Part shown: piece by piece, positions 50,355 through 60,369 of the stretch | How positions within the stretch are numbered: position 1 is the first letter of the stretch | Layout of the letters: the number at the start of each line of letters is the position of its first letter | NCBI GenBank assembly: GCA_963729295.1 | Contig: CAVSNJ010000027.1 | Coordinates: 248,001-312,000, forward strand | DNA from: DATJLY01 sp963729295 | GTDB lineage: Bacteria; Pseudomonadota; Alphaproteobacteria; ATCC43930; CGMCC-115725 | DNA length: 64,000 nt | Direction: 5' to 3' | The notes under the pieces: generated by a model | The model's input: only the letters and a program-made list of their open reading frames with translations | What the model was told of the DNA's origin: nothing | Database searches by the model: none | Translations under genes and position numbers: made by a program

Positions 50355-52751
50355 CGCGTCTCTCCTTCGTCATGCGCCGCCAGGATTTCGCCAAGCGCCG
50401 AGGGCGTCATCGGCAATTCGGCGACATGAAGGCCCAACGGCGCGAGCGCGTCGTTGACCGCGCTCGCCACCGCGGCCGGCGCGCCCAGATATCCCGCCTC
50501 GCCCGATCCCTTCTGGCCGAACACCGTGTGCGGCGATGGCGTGCAGTGATCGACGATCTCGATGTCCGGCACCTCGTGCGCCGACGGCAGCAGATAATCC
50601 ATGAACGAGCCGCTCACGAGCTGCCCGTCCGCGTCATAGGCGAAACGCTCGTAGAGCGCGGCGCCGATGCCGTGCGCGATCCCGCCATAGGTCATGCCAT
50701 GCACGATGTCGGGATTGATCATCACGCCGCAATCGTGCCCGCACACATACTTGCCGAGCCGCGTCTGACCGGTGACGGGATCGACCTCCGCATAGACGAC
50801 ATGCGCCTCGAAGGCATAGCAGGGATACATCTGCACGCGCCCGTCGGGCCCCGGCAATGTGCCGCCCGTCGGCACTTCGGCGACCGCCAGCGCCTGCAAG
50901 CCCGGCTCCATGCCCGCCGGCAGGAGATGGAACTTGCGGTGCGCGATATCGACCATCTCGTCCCAGGAAATTCGCTGCGCGGGATCGGATGCGAGCGAAA
51001 CATCGCCGCCGCGATAGAGCAAATCGTCCGCCGCCGCGCCGAGCGCCTTGGCCGCGATCGCCAGAAGCTGGTCCTTCACCTTCCGCGCCGCATTGGCGCC
51101 GGCTGCGCCGAGCATGATCGCCATCCGGCTCCCGACCGGGCTGTTGCTCGGCAGCGCCCACAGCGAATCCGCGCGCACGGCGCGCACGGTCTCGGGATCG
51201 CGTTCGAGAATTTCGCCGACCACGGTCGAAAGCAGCGTCTCGTGCCCCTGCCCCGCGCTCGTCGTGCCCATCGCCGCGACGATCGCACCGCCCGCATCGA
51301 TCCTGACGAGGCAGCCTTCCATCCAGGTCGTGGTCTCGTTCTTGGGATTGAGCAATGGCTCGAACGAGGAGTTGCCGCCGGACGGTTCGAGGCAGCAGGA
51401 CACGCCGATCCCCGCGAGCTTTCCGCCCGCCCGCGCTTCATCGCGCTTCTTGACGAGCGCCGGGTAGTCGGCCGCCGCCAGCGCCTTCTCCAGCACGGCG
51501 TGATAATCACCGCTGTCGTAGGTGCTGCCGCTCGGAATCGTGTAGGGAAACTCGTCGTGGCGGATCATGTTGCGCCGGCGCAACTCGATCCGGTCCATGC
51601 CGAGCTGCCGCGCGATCAGGTCCATCCCCGTCTCGAGCGCGAAATTGGTCGGCGCCTGACCGAAGCCGCGCACCGCCTCTTCCGGCGTCTTATTGGTGGT
51701 GACGGAGATGGGCTCGTATTCGACGCATCCGATGCGATAGGGGCCGACGATCGCGCCGATGGGCTTGCCCAACTGGAACGGCGCGCGGCCGGCATAGGCG
51801 CCGACATCGTCGAGCGCGCGCATCCTCATCGCGCGCACCGTGCCGTCATCGTCGAACGCCAGCGACACGTCGAAGATGCGGTCGGGCCCGTGCGCGTCGC
51901 CGCCGCGCAGGTTTTCGAGCCGGTCCTCGATGAGGCGCACCGGCACTCCGAGCCGCCGCGCGAGATACGACGCAAGTACGGCGTGCTTCAAGCCGCGCTT
52001 GCCGCCATAGGAGCCGCCCACGTCGATGTCGTAATGGACGCGCACGGCGTTGCCGGGGAGACGCAGCACGCGTGCGATCTGGTCGGCATATTTCGGCATC
52101 TGCACCGAGGCCCAGATCTCGACCATCCGCGCCGCCGAATCCCAGCGCGCGACGATCCCGAACGTCTCGATCGGCACGGTCGCGCTGCGGTTCCAGCGCG
52201 CGCGATAGGAGATGCGATGCTTGGCCGCCGCGAAATTCTCCTCGACCGGCCCCCACACGAATTTCCGGCGATAGAGCAGGTTCGAGCCGTGCGCCGGATG
52301 GACGAGCGGCGCGCCCGGCAGGATGGCCGCCTCGGGATCGACCGCGGGTTGAAGCGCCTCGTACGCGATGTCGACGAGCTCCGCCGCGTCCTCGGCCTCT
52401 GCGCGCGTCTCCGCCACGATCGCCGCGACCCATTCGCCGGCATAGCGCGCCTGGCCGACGGCGAGCGGCCAGCGCAGCACCTTCGGCAGATCGAGCCCGC
52501 TCATCATAGGCTCGGTCGCGGACGCGATCTCCTCGCCCGTCACGACCGCGCGTACGCCCTTCGATCTGCAGCGCCGCATCCCGGTCGATTGCGACGATGC
52601 GCGCTGCGGGATGCGGGCTTGCGGCCAAGGCCACATGCAGCATCCCCGGCAGCGCGACATCGGCGACATAGCGGCCCGATCCGGCAAGGAAGCGGCGATG
52701 CTCCTTCGCCCGCCGACGCTTGGCGATATAGCGGAACGGCGCGTCTGTCAC
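50351..52751 (-). CDS. Molybdenum hydroxylase large subunit (xanthine dehydrogenase/CoxL-like), frameshifted
   Basis: About 799 residues. N-terminus (RYIAKRRRAKEHRRFLAG) and the hydroxylase domain IDVGGSYGGKRGLKHAV, the active-site loop AVRGFGQAPTNFALETGMDL and the catalytic glutamate in GQKGSGEAGYLGAPA. The loop lacks the cysteine of true CO dehydrogenase (AYRCSFR), so this is a hydroxylase for an aromatic, N-heterocyclic or aldehyde substrate, with Mo-molybdopterin cytosine dinucleotide. One extra G in GAAGGGCG near 52552 moves the frame; the correction joins LQIEG to VRAVVTGEEI. Start GTG 52751 overlaps the small-subunit stop. Confidence 0.87.
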
Positions 52752-53248
52752 GGCGCCGGCTCGGGGCGGTTGGCGCCGCGCATGCGCTCGGCCGCGAGCG
52801 CAACCGCATCGACGATCTGCTTGTAGCCGGTGCAGCGGCAGAGATTGCCGCCGATCGCCTCGCGGATCTCGTGCTCGCTCGGACTGGCGTTGACGGCGAG
52901 CAGCGCGTGCGCCGCGATCAGCATGCCCGGCGTGCAATAGCCGCATTGCAGCGCATGCAGCTCCCAGAACGAATCCTGCAGGATGCTCAAGCCTTCGGCG
53001 TCGGGCGCCAGCCCCTCGACCGTGACGATCTCGCACCCGTCCGCCTGCACCGCGAAAACGAGGCACGAGCGCACCGGCCGCCCGTCGAGCATGACCGAGC
53101 ACGCGCCGCACACGCCATGCTCGCACCCGACATGCGTGCCGGTGAGCCTCGCCTCGTCGCGCAGGAAATCGACGAGCGTCATCCGCGCCTCGACGGTCGC
53201 GGAAATTTTCCGGCCGTTGATGGCGAGCGAAATCTCGTGCCGCGACAT
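52748..53248 (-). CDS. Molybdenum hydroxylase small subunit, two [2Fe-2S] clusters
   Basis: A 166-residue electron-transfer subunit. The plant-type cluster is bound by CEHGVCGAC and the later cysteine of VRSCLVF; the second by QCGYCTPGML and LCRCTGYKQIVD. Together with the FAD and Mo subunits it forms a heterotrimer of the CoxSML type. It is separated from the FAD gene by a one-base overlap and from the large subunit by four. No twin-arginine signal, so the complex is cytoplasmic. Confidence 0.95.
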   Translation of the reverse strand: MSRHEISLAINGRKISATVEARMTLVDFLRDEARLTGTHVGCEHGVCGACSVMLDGRPVRSCLVFAVQADGCEIVTVEGLAPDAEGLSILQDSFWELHALQCGYCTPGMLIAAHALLAVNASPSEHEIREAIGGNLCRCTGYKQIVDAVALAAERMRGANRPEPAP

Positions 53249-54120
53249 CAGGCGGCCCGCGCCTCATCGCGTGCCTCGGCGAGCGCGCGCTTCACCAGCG
53301 CCGCCGCGACGCGCCGGCGATAGCGCGAGGACGCGTGCGGATCGGACGCGAGCGCGAGCGCCGCCGCCGCGAAATCAGCCGCTTCCGCGATAGCGCGGTC
53401 TTCGAGCTTCGTGCCGAGGACGCGCTCCTCGGCGCGTTGCAGGCGCACCGGCATCGACGCCGCGCCGCCGACGCTCACCGCCGCGCGCCGGCACGCGCCG
53501 GCCTCGTCGAGCTGCACCTGCGCCGCCACGGCCAGAAACGCGAAATCGCTCTGCCGCACGCTCACTTCGGCAAAGCCCGTGCCGACGCGGCCCGGCCACA
53601 CCGGAAAGCGCGCCTCGACGAGACACTCGTCGGGCTCGAGCGCCGTCTCCATCGCGCCCTTGAAAAATTCTCGCAGCGCGATCGCGCGTTCGCCCGTCGC
53701 CGAGCGCGCCCGCATTTCGGCGTCGAGCGCCAGCGCCGCAAGCCCGATCTCGGCGGCGGGATCGGCGTTGGCGAGACTGCCGCCGACCGTGCCGCGGTTG
53801 CGCGTCTGGCCGTGTCCGACGAAGCGCAGCGCCTTCGCGAGAAGCCTCGCGTCGCGCCGTACCAGATCGTGCGCCAACGCATCGGCCTGGCGCGTGCAGG
53901 CGCGGATCGCGACAAATCCGTCAGCGCGAGAAATTCCTTGAAGTTCGGGGATTCGATTGATGTCGATGAGGCGCGCCGGCTTCGCCAGCCGCATCGCCAG
54001 AAGCGGCACGAGCGTCTGTCCGCCGGCGATGATTTTCGCGTCAGCGCCATGGCGCGCGAGGAGCGCGCACGCCACGTCGATCGTCGCGGGCCGCTCGTAA
54101 TCGAACTCCGCCGCCTTCAT
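53248..54120 (-). CDS. Molybdenum hydroxylase medium subunit (FAD-binding)
   Basis: A 290-residue FAD subunit of the CoxM type: the FAD motifs IIAGGQTLVPLLAMRLAKPA near residue 30 and RNRGTVGGSLANADPAAEIG near residue 108, then the C-terminal domain. ATG 54120 (MKAAEFDYERP) is the family start; the open frame upstream to 54180 is not supported. First gene of the operon medium-small-large-amidohydrolase. Divergent from the FAH-family gene, with 74 bases between. Confidence 0.92.
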   Translation of the reverse strand: MKAAEFDYERPATIDVACALLARHGADAKIIAGGQTLVPLLAMRLAKPARLIDINRIPELQGISRADGFVAIRACTRQADALAHDLVRRDARLLAKALRFVGHGQTRNRGTVGGSLANADPAAEIGLAALALDAEMRARSATGERAIALREFFKGAMETALEPDECLVEARFPVWPGRVGTGFAEVSVRQSDFAFLAVAAQVQLDEAGACRRAAVSVGGAASMPVRLQRAEERVLGTKLEDRAIAEAADFAAAALALASDPHASSRYRRRVAAALVKRALAEARDEARAA

Positions 54121-54194
54121 TGCCGCACTATGAGGGGTTGACCCGCCGCCGCCAAGGCCGCACCTTTGCGCCCGATCCATTCGGGAGGTGATCC

Positions 54195-55133
54195 GTGCGG
54201 CTCTGTCTCTTCGCGAATTCCCAAGGTCAAGTCGAGCCCGGCCTCGTCACGCCGCGCGGCGTCGTGTCGATCGCGGGCGCGGTGCGCAAGGGCTACACGC
54301 CACAGCTCACCATGGAAGGGATCATCGACGATTTCGACAAGCTCCGGCCTGCGCTCGAGAAGCTCGCGAAGGATGGCCCGGCGACCCCGCTCGACCAGGC
54401 GAAGCTCAAGCCGCCGCTGCCGCGGCCCGGCAAGGTGCTCGCCTGCATCGCCAACTATTGGGAGCATGCGCAGCGCGAGCCGCGCAAGCTTTCGATGTTC
54501 CTCAAGAACCCGGACGCGGTGATCGGCCCGGGCGACACGGTGGTGCTGCCCGAATTCACCGAGCCCTGGGCCTTCATGCACGAGGCCGAGCTCGCTATCG
54601 TCATCAAGGGCCCGGCCAAGATGGTGAAGCAGGCGGACTGGCGCGGCGCCGTCTTCGGCTATACCGGATTGATCGACGTGTCGGCGCGCGGCAACGGGCG
54701 CTCGACCTGGCCGTCGGGGCCGCCCGCCGCCTGGACCGGGAAATCGTTCGACACGTTCTGCCCGCTGGGCCCGTGCATCACGACCGCGGACGAGATCCCC
54801 GAGCCCAACGACATCATCGTGCGCTTCTGGAACGACGGCCAGCTTCGCCACCACTACAACACCGACGACATGGAGCACCGCGTGCCCGAGCTCATCGAAT
54901 GGGCGACGACCGTGATGACGCTCTATTCCGGCAACGTCATCTCGTGCGGCACGAACCACGAGGGCTTGGGCTTCATGCAGGACGGCGAGACCTGCGAGAT
55001 CGAGATTCAGAATATCGGCCGCATGATGGTGAAGGTGCGCGACCCATTGAAGCGCAAATGGGAGCGCGGCGTCTATATGGGCGTCGACAGCACCAACCCC
55101 GAGGCGGTGAAGCGCAACCGGCCGAAGAGCTGA
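54195..55133 (+). CDS. Fumarylacetoacetate hydrolase family protein
   Basis: A 312-residue FAH-superfamily protein: LACIANYWEHAQ, FMHEAELAIVIKGPAK (metal glutamates), GYTGLIDVSARGNGRSTW, FDTFCPLGPCI and YSGNVISCGTNHEGLG. Such enzymes hydrolyse C-C bonds in ring-cleavage products, hydrate 2-oxopent-4-enoates or decarboxylate oxaloacetate. It starts with GTG 54195, GGAGG six bases before. Divergent from the molybdenum hydroxylase operon, so a lower-pathway role in the same catabolism is plausible. Confidence 0.85.
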   Translation: MRLCLFANSQGQVEPGLVTPRGVVSIAGAVRKGYTPQLTMEGIIDDFDKLRPALEKLAKDGPATPLDQAKLKPPLPRPGKVLACIANYWEHAQREPRKLSMFLKNPDAVIGPGDTVVLPEFTEPWAFMHEAELAIVIKGPAKMVKQADWRGAVFGYTGLIDVSARGNGRSTWPSGPPAAWTGKSFDTFCPLGPCITTADEIPEPNDIIVRFWNDGQLRHHYNTDDMEHRVPELIEWATTVMTLYSGNVISCGTNHEGLGFMQDGETCEIEIQNIGRMMVKVRDPLKRKWERGVYMGVDSTNPEAVKRNRPKS

Positions 55134-55137
55134 GGCG

Positions 55138-56521
55138 CTAAGGCGACACTTCCTCGAGCGGGCGGCCGCCGGTCTCGTCGGCCCACACATAGGTGACGAG
55201 CGCGCCGACGAGGGCGAGGCAGCCGAAATAAAGGAGCACGGCGCCGAGCCCGTAGATCGGCGCGAGATAGCCCACGACGAGCGGCCCCGTCGCCGCCGCC
55301 ACTCTTTGCCACGCGCCGCCGACCGCGCCGCCGAACGCGCGCACGCGCGTCGGATAAAGCTCGGACGTGTAGAGATTGAGCCCGATCGCCGCGCTCGACA
55401 TGAAGAAGGCGCCGACCGAGACGAAGGCCAGAAGCCGCTGCGCGCTGACGGGGCCCACGGCCGCCAGCGCCACGAGCGTCACGCCGCCGCCCAGAAGCGC
55501 CGCCACGAACCACGGCCGCCGTCCCGTCTTGTCCACGGAGAAGGCGCACAGGAACGAGCCGAAGATGCCGCAGCATTGCGTGATGAGGCCGTAGAGATTC
55601 GCGTCCGCCACGCCCATGTGGAAGTTCGTGCGGTAGAGCGTCGGCAGCCACGCCTGGAGCCCGTAGGTCGTCGAGAAGCAGCAGAACCACATCGCCCAGA
55701 CCGAGAACGTGCGATGGCGGTAGATGCCCTCGAAAATCTCCCGCCCGCGGCTTTGCTCGCGCGCGATGCTGCGGCCGGTGCGGCGCGCGCGGGCGCGGGC
55801 GGCGGCAATGGCTTGCCTTGCGCGGCGACCGCCCGCTCGATCCCGCTGACGACGCGATCGGCCTCGGCGAGCCGCCCTTGCGAGACGAGCCAGCGCGGCG
55901 ATTCCGGCAGGAGGCGCACGATGAAGAAGACGAGCACGAGCGGCAGCGTGCCGAGATAGAACATCGACTGCCAGCCGATGCGGGGCACCATGACGAAGCC
56001 CAGAAGCCCCGCGCCGATGAGGCCGAAGGCGAACAGCGTCTGGTAGAGGATGTAGAAGCGGCCGCGCTCGGCGCCGCGCGCGAGCTCGTTGATATAGGTG
56101 TTGGCGATCGGTACCTCGGCGCCCAATCCCACGCCTTCGAGGAAGCGGGCGGCGACGAGCGGCCCGAAGCTGCCGGAAAGCGCGCAGCAGAAGCTCATGA
56201 TGCTGAAGAGCGCGACCGCTCCGGCGATGACGGGAATGCGCCCCACGCGCTCGGCAAGCCAACCCGCGGCGAGCGCGCCCAGGAGCTGGCCGATGAAGGC
56301 CGACGGAGATCACCCAGCCGACATCGGCGGGCGTGAGCTTCCATTCGTTGACGAAGGCCGGTAGCGCGAAGCTGATCGCCAGGAGATCGAGCGCGTCGAA
56401 CAGCAGCACGATGCCGAGGAGCGCCCGCACCTTGACGTGCCAGCGCGCCGGCGGGATGCGCTCGAGCCGCGCGAGAATCTGGGGCGCGGAGGCGGCGCCG
56501 CACCGAGGTGCTGTCCTGCAT
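55138..56521 (-). CDS. MFS transporter (sugar porter/aromatic acid type), multiply frameshifted
   Basis: A transporter of about 450 residues with 12 helices. Domain pieces lie in two frames: the N-terminus (ARLERIPPARWHVKVRALLG, then LFDALDLLAISFALPAFVNEW), the middle (LLGALAAGWLAERVGRIPVI-like, VAARFLEGVGLGAEVPIANT) and the C-terminal half (YGLQAWLPTLYRTNFHMGV). Frame changes lie near 56300 (an extra C; corrected reading VGWVISSAFIGQLLG) and near 55790, and perhaps a third near 56505 after MQDSTSV. It may be a real pseudogene or the product of sequencing errors. Related proteins carry aromatic acids or sugars. It converges on the FAH-family gene. Confidence 0.7.
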
Positions 56522-56672
56522 GGGGCCAAGATAAACGTACGCGCGCCCGGCGACTATGTTTCTGTCGGCGGGCTTGAAGAGGCGTTTCCTACACCATACC
56601 GCGTAGTCGAAGGACGCACTTCACTCCGCCGCGGCCTCGATGGGACGCCGGCGCAGCGCTTGGACGAACCGT

Positions 56673-57050
56673 TCAGCCGCGATGCAACGCGCAGACCTTG
56701 TTGCCGCAGGGATCGCGCAGGTAGGCAAGATAGATCCTGCCCGTCGCGTTTTCGCGCCAGCCGGGCGGGTCCTCGATGCTCTTGCCGCCATTGGCGACGC
56801 CCGCGTCGTGGAAAGCCTTGACCAGCTCGGGGCTGTCGCACGCGAAGCCGATGGTGCCGCCATTGGCGTGCGACGCCGGCTGGCCGTCGATCGGCTTGGT
56901 GATGCCGAACACGCCGTTCTTGCTGCGATAAAAGATGCGGCCCCGCGGATCGGCTTTCCCTTCCGGCAAGCCGATGGTGCCCAAGACCGCGTCGTAAAAC
57001 TTCTTGGACGCAGCAACGTCGTTCGAGCCGATCATGACGTGTGAGAACAT
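56673..57050 (-). CDS. VOC family protein
   Basis: A 125-residue single vicinal oxygen chelate domain: MFSHVMIGSNDVAASKKFYD opens with the metal histidine, GTIGFACDSPELVKAFHDAG follows, and the end AYLRDPCGNKVCALHRG has the typical DPxGN segment. Probably a glyoxalase-like or stress protein; substrate unknown. The ribosome site GGAGGAAC lies just before ATG 57050. It follows the MFS gene by 151 bases that hold nothing recognisable. Confidence 0.82.
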   Translation of the reverse strand: MFSHVMIGSNDVAASKKFYDAVLGTIGLPEGKADPRGRIFYRSKNGVFGITKPIDGQPASHANGGTIGFACDSPELVKAFHDAGVANGGKSIEDPPGWRENATGRIYLAYLRDPCGNKVCALHRG

Positions 57051-57098
57051 GCGTTCCTCCTTCGGTCAGAATTTACGAAATCATCCGCGCAAAAATCC

Positions 57099-58640
57099 CT
57101 ACTCCGCCGCCGCTTGCTCCGGGCGCCAGCGCAGGACGGGCTTGCGCGCGGCCGTCGTCTCATCGAGGCGGCGGCGCGGCGCCAGATGCGGCGCGGTGCG
57201 GAAGAACTCGGCTTCGCCGGCCTTGGCGCGCGCGGCCAAGTGCCGCAGCACCGCGATGAAGCGGTCGAGCCCGGCCTTGCTCTCGTTCTCGGTCGGCTCG
57301 ATCAGGAGCGCCCCGTGCACGACCAGCGGGAAATACATCGTCATCGGATGGAAGCCCTCGTCGATCAGCGCCTTCGCGAAATCGAGCGTGGTCACGCCGG
57401 TGCCGTCGAGGAAGCGGTCGTCGAACAGCACCTCGTGCATCGCGGGGCCGGGATATGACGGCGTCATCACGTCCAGCAAGCGCGCGAGGAGATAGTTCGC
57501 ATTGAGCACCGCGTCGCCCGAGACGAAGCGCAAGCCGTCGCTGCCGTGGCTCATCATGAAGGCCAAGGCGCGCACGAACATGCCCATTTGGCCGTGGAAT
57601 TCCTTGATGCGCCCGATCGCATGCGCGCTCGCGCCCTCGGCGCGCTCGAGGAGGCGGAACGATCCCGCCTCCTGCACGATCCACGGCAAGGGCGCGTAGG
57701 GCGCCAAGCTTTCGGCGAGCACGACCGGCCCGCTGCCGGGCCCGCCGCCGCCATGCGGCGTCGAGAACGTCTTGTGCAGATTGATGTGCATGCAGTCGAT
57801 GCCGAGATCGCCCGGCCGCACGCGCCCGACGAGCGCGTTGAAATTGGCGCCGTCGAGATAGAAATAGGCCCCGGCCGCGTGCACCGCCGCCGCGATTTCC
57901 GCCATCTCGTCCTCGAAGAGCCCGCAGGTGTTGGGGCTCGTCAGCATGATGGCGGCGACGTCGGCGCCGAGCTTCGCCTTTAACGCGGCGAGATCGACGC
58001 GGCCCCGGTCGTTCGCCGCAATGGCATCGACCTCGTAGCCGCAAGTGGCGGCGGTCGCGGGATTGGTGCCGTGCGCCGATTCCGGCACGAGCACGCGCTT
58101 CCTGCGCTCGCCGCGCGCAGCGAGCGCGGCGGTGATGCACATGATACCGCAGAGCTCGCCATGCGCGCCCGCCGCGGGCGGCATCGCCACCGCCGGCATG
58201 CCGGTCAGAACCTTCAGCCAATGCGCGAGGCGGTCGATCAGCTCGAGCGCGCCCTGCACCGTGCCAATCGGCTGCAAGGGATGGATGTCGCCGAAGCCGG
58301 GAAGCCGCGCCATCTTCTCGTTCAGGCGCGGGTTGTGCTTCATGGTGCACGAGCCCAAGGGATAGAGCCCGGTGTCGATGCCGTAATTCTTCTGCGACAG
58401 CCGCGTGAAGTGACGAATGACTTGCGGCTCGGAGAGTCCCGGAAGGCCGATCGGTCCCGTGCGGCGCAAGCCGCCGAGCGAATCCCCGGCCGCGGCGGGC
58501 GGCGGTGCGCGCCAATCGACGCCGCAGCGTCCCTCCTCGCCCTGCTCGAACAGCAAGAGCTCGTCGATCTCGAGCGCGGGATGATCGTGCGCGCCGGTCT
58601 CCGGCGTGAAGGACGACAGCGCCTTGCTCCAGTCGCTCAT
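57099..58640 (-). CDS. gcvPB: Glycine dehydrogenase (decarboxylating) subunit 2
   Basis: PLP subunit of the P-protein in organisms that split it in two. 513 residues; the PLP lysine lies in HINLHKTFSTPHGGGG near residue 280, and the glycine-rich GGGGPGSGPV follows. YGIDTGLYPLGSCTMKHNPR and ESAHGTNPATA are conserved. It decarboxylates glycine and passes the aminomethyl group to lipoyl-GcvH. ATG 58640 overlaps the gcvPA stop by four bases. Last gene of gcvT-gcvH-gcvPA-gcvPB. Confidence 0.95.
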   Translation of the reverse strand: MSDWSKALSSFTPETGAHDHPALEIDELLLFEQGEEGRCGVDWRAPPPAAAGDSLGGLRRTGPIGLPGLSEPQVIRHFTRLSQKNYGIDTGLYPLGSCTMKHNPRLNEKMARLPGFGDIHPLQPIGTVQGALELIDRLAHWLKVLTGMPAVAMPPAAGAHGELCGIMCITAALAARGERRKRVLVPESAHGTNPATAATCGYEVDAIAANDRGRVDLAALKAKLGADVAAIMLTSPNTCGLFEDEMAEIAAAVHAAGAYFYLDGANFNALVGRVRPGDLGIDCMHINLHKTFSTPHGGGGPGSGPVVLAESLAPYAPLPWIVQEAGSFRLLERAEGASAHAIGRIKEFHGQMGMFVRALAFMMSHGSDGLRFVSGDAVLNANYLLARLLDVMTPSYPGPAMHEVLFDDRFLDGTGVTTLDFAKALIDEGFHPMTMYFPLVVHGALLIEPTENESKAGLDRFIAVLRHLAARAKAGEAEFFRTAPHLAPRRRLDETTAARKPVLRWRPEQAAAE

Positions 58641-59974
58641 CGCAGCGCCTCCCGGAGTCCGGCGGCAAGCGCATCCATCTCGTCGTCCGTGTTGGTCTCG
58701 GTCGCGGCGACGAGCAGCAGGTTCTTGTGCTCCGGCCAGAAGCGACTGGCCGGCACGCCGGCGAGCACTCTTTTCGCCGCGAGCGCCTCGACGACGGGCG
58801 CCGCCGGGCGCGGCAGCTCGAGCGTGAATTCGTTGAAGTAGCTGTCGTTCAGAACCTTCACGCCCGGCACCGCCGAGAGTTTCCGCGCCAAGGCCCGCGC
58901 GTTGGCGTGATTGAGCGCGGCGAGGCGCGCGAAACCTTCCTCGCCCAGGAGCGCCATGTGGATCGCGAAGCCGAGCGCGCACAGGCCGGCATTGGTGCAG
59001 ATGTTGCTCGTCGCCTTCTCGCGGCGGATATGCTGCTCGCGTGCCGACAGCGTGAGGACGAAGCCGCGCCGCCCCTCAGCGTCGAGCGTTTGCCCGGCCA
59101 GCCGCCCCGGCATCTGCCGCACGAATTTGTCGCGCGTCGCGAACAGGCCGAGATAGGGCCCGCCGAACGTGAGCGCGTTGCCGATCGGCGCGCCCTCGCC
59201 GGCGACGATGTCGGCGCCCATCTCGCCCGGCGGCCTGACGAGACCGAGCGACACCGGCTCCGTCACCACCGCGACCAGAAGCGCGCCCGCCTTGTGGCAC
59301 GCATCGGCGAGCGGCGCGAGATCGCGCAGATGGCCGAAGAAGCCGGGATTCTGCGCTACGACGCACAACGTCTCGCCGTCGATCAGCGCGGCCGGATCGT
59401 CGTTGCCCGTTGGATCGGGCGGGCGGCTCGTGAGCGCAAAGCCGTTGAAGCGCGCGTATGTGGCGATCGTCTCGGCATAATGCGGGTGGAGGCTGCCGGC
59501 GAGCACCGCCTTCTTCCGCCGCGTCAGACGGTTCGCCATCATCACCGCCTCGGCCGCGGCGGTGGCGCCGTCATAGAGCGAGGCGTTCGCCACCTCCATG
59601 CCGGTGATGAGCGCGACCTGCGTCTGGAATTCGAACAGCGCCTGGAGCGTGCCTTGCGCGATCTCGGGCTGATAGGGCGTGTAGGAGGTCAGGAACTCGC
59701 CGCGCTGCACCAGATAGTCGACCGCGGCTGGCACGTGATGGCGATAGGCGCCGCCTCCGAGGAAACTCGGCACGCTCCCCGCCGGGATGTTCTTGGCCGC
59801 AAGTTTTGCCAGGTCGCGCTCAACGTCGAGCTCGCCCTGGCCCAGCGGCAGATCGACCGGGCGGGCGAGCAGCGCCGCGCGCGGCACGTCGCGATAAAGC
59901 TCCTCGACCGATCCAACGCCGATCGCTGCCAGCATCTCGCGCCGGTCGGCATCGGTCAGCGACAAATAGCGCAT
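58637..59974 (-). CDS. gcvPA: Glycine dehydrogenase (decarboxylating) subunit 1
   Basis: A 445-residue partner of GcvPB: MRYLSLTDADRREMLAAIGV at the start, FLTSYTPYQPEIAQGTLQAL near residue 90, and the C-terminal SNICTNAGLCALGFAIHMAL. It forms the alpha2beta2 P-protein. The start overlaps the gcvH stop by one base (TGATG), showing tight coupling. Confidence 0.95.
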   Translation of the reverse strand: MRYLSLTDADRREMLAAIGVGSVEELYRDVPRAALLARPVDLPLGQGELDVERDLAKLAAKNIPAGSVPSFLGGGAYRHHVPAAVDYLVQRGEFLTSYTPYQPEIAQGTLQALFEFQTQVALITGMEVANASLYDGATAAAEAVMMANRLTRRKKAVLAGSLHPHYAETIATYARFNGFALTSRPPDPTGNDDPAALIDGETLCVVAQNPGFFGHLRDLAPLADACHKAGALLVAVVTEPVSLGLVRPPGEMGADIVAGEGAPIGNALTFGGPYLGLFATRDKFVRQMPGRLAGQTLDAEGRRGFVLTLSAREQHIRREKATSNICTNAGLCALGFAIHMALLGEEGFARLAALNHANARALARKLSAVPGVKVLNDSYFNEFTLELPRPAAPVVEALAAKRVLAGVPASRFWPEHKNLLLVAATETNTDDEMDALAAGLREALR

Positions 59975-60351
59975 CAGGCGAACCCTTCGACGAGCTTCTG
60001 GTAGGCCGCCTCGTCCATCAGCCCGTCGAGCTCCTTCGCATCCCTGAGCTTCAGCTTGAAGAACCAGCCGCCGCCCATCGGATCGGCATTGACCTTCGCC
60101 GGATCGTCGGCGAGCGCGGCGTTGGCGCCCGTCACCTCGCCCGAGAGCGGCGCATAGACCTCGCTCGCCGCCTTCACCGATTCGACGACCGCCGCCTCCT
60201 TGCCCTGCTCGACGCGCTTGCCGATCTCCGGCAGCTCGACATAGACGATGTCGCCGAGCTGGGTCTGGGCGTAATCGGTGATGCCGATCACCGCCTCGTC
60301 GCCCTCGACCCGCACCCACTCGTGATCCTTGGTGAAGCGAAGAATGCTCAT
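59974..60351 (-). CDS. gcvH: Glycine cleavage system H protein
   Basis: Lipoyl carrier protein of 125 residues that shuttles the aminomethyl group and electrons among P, T and L proteins. The lipoylated lysine is in VESVKAASEVYAPLSGEV near residue 61. The ends MSILRFTKDHEWVRVEGD and AYQKLVEGFA match the family. 18 bases behind gcvT. Confidence 0.96.
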   Translation of the reverse strand: MSILRFTKDHEWVRVEGDEAVIGITDYAQTQLGDIVYVELPEIGKRVEQGKEAAVVESVKAASEVYAPLSGEVTGANAALADDPAKVNADPMGGGWFFKLKLRDAKELDGLMDEAAYQKLVEGFA

Positions 60352-60369
60352 CTCGGTCCCCAGCGTTGC

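Noticed and set aside
50372..53323. 983-codon open frame antisense to the Mo-hydroxylase genes
   Set aside because: Same shadow composition, spans several real genes and has no ribosome site or domain.
50351..54120. True aerobic carbon monoxide dehydrogenase
   Set aside because: The large subunit reads RGFGQ where CO dehydrogenases have AYRCSFR with the essential cysteine.
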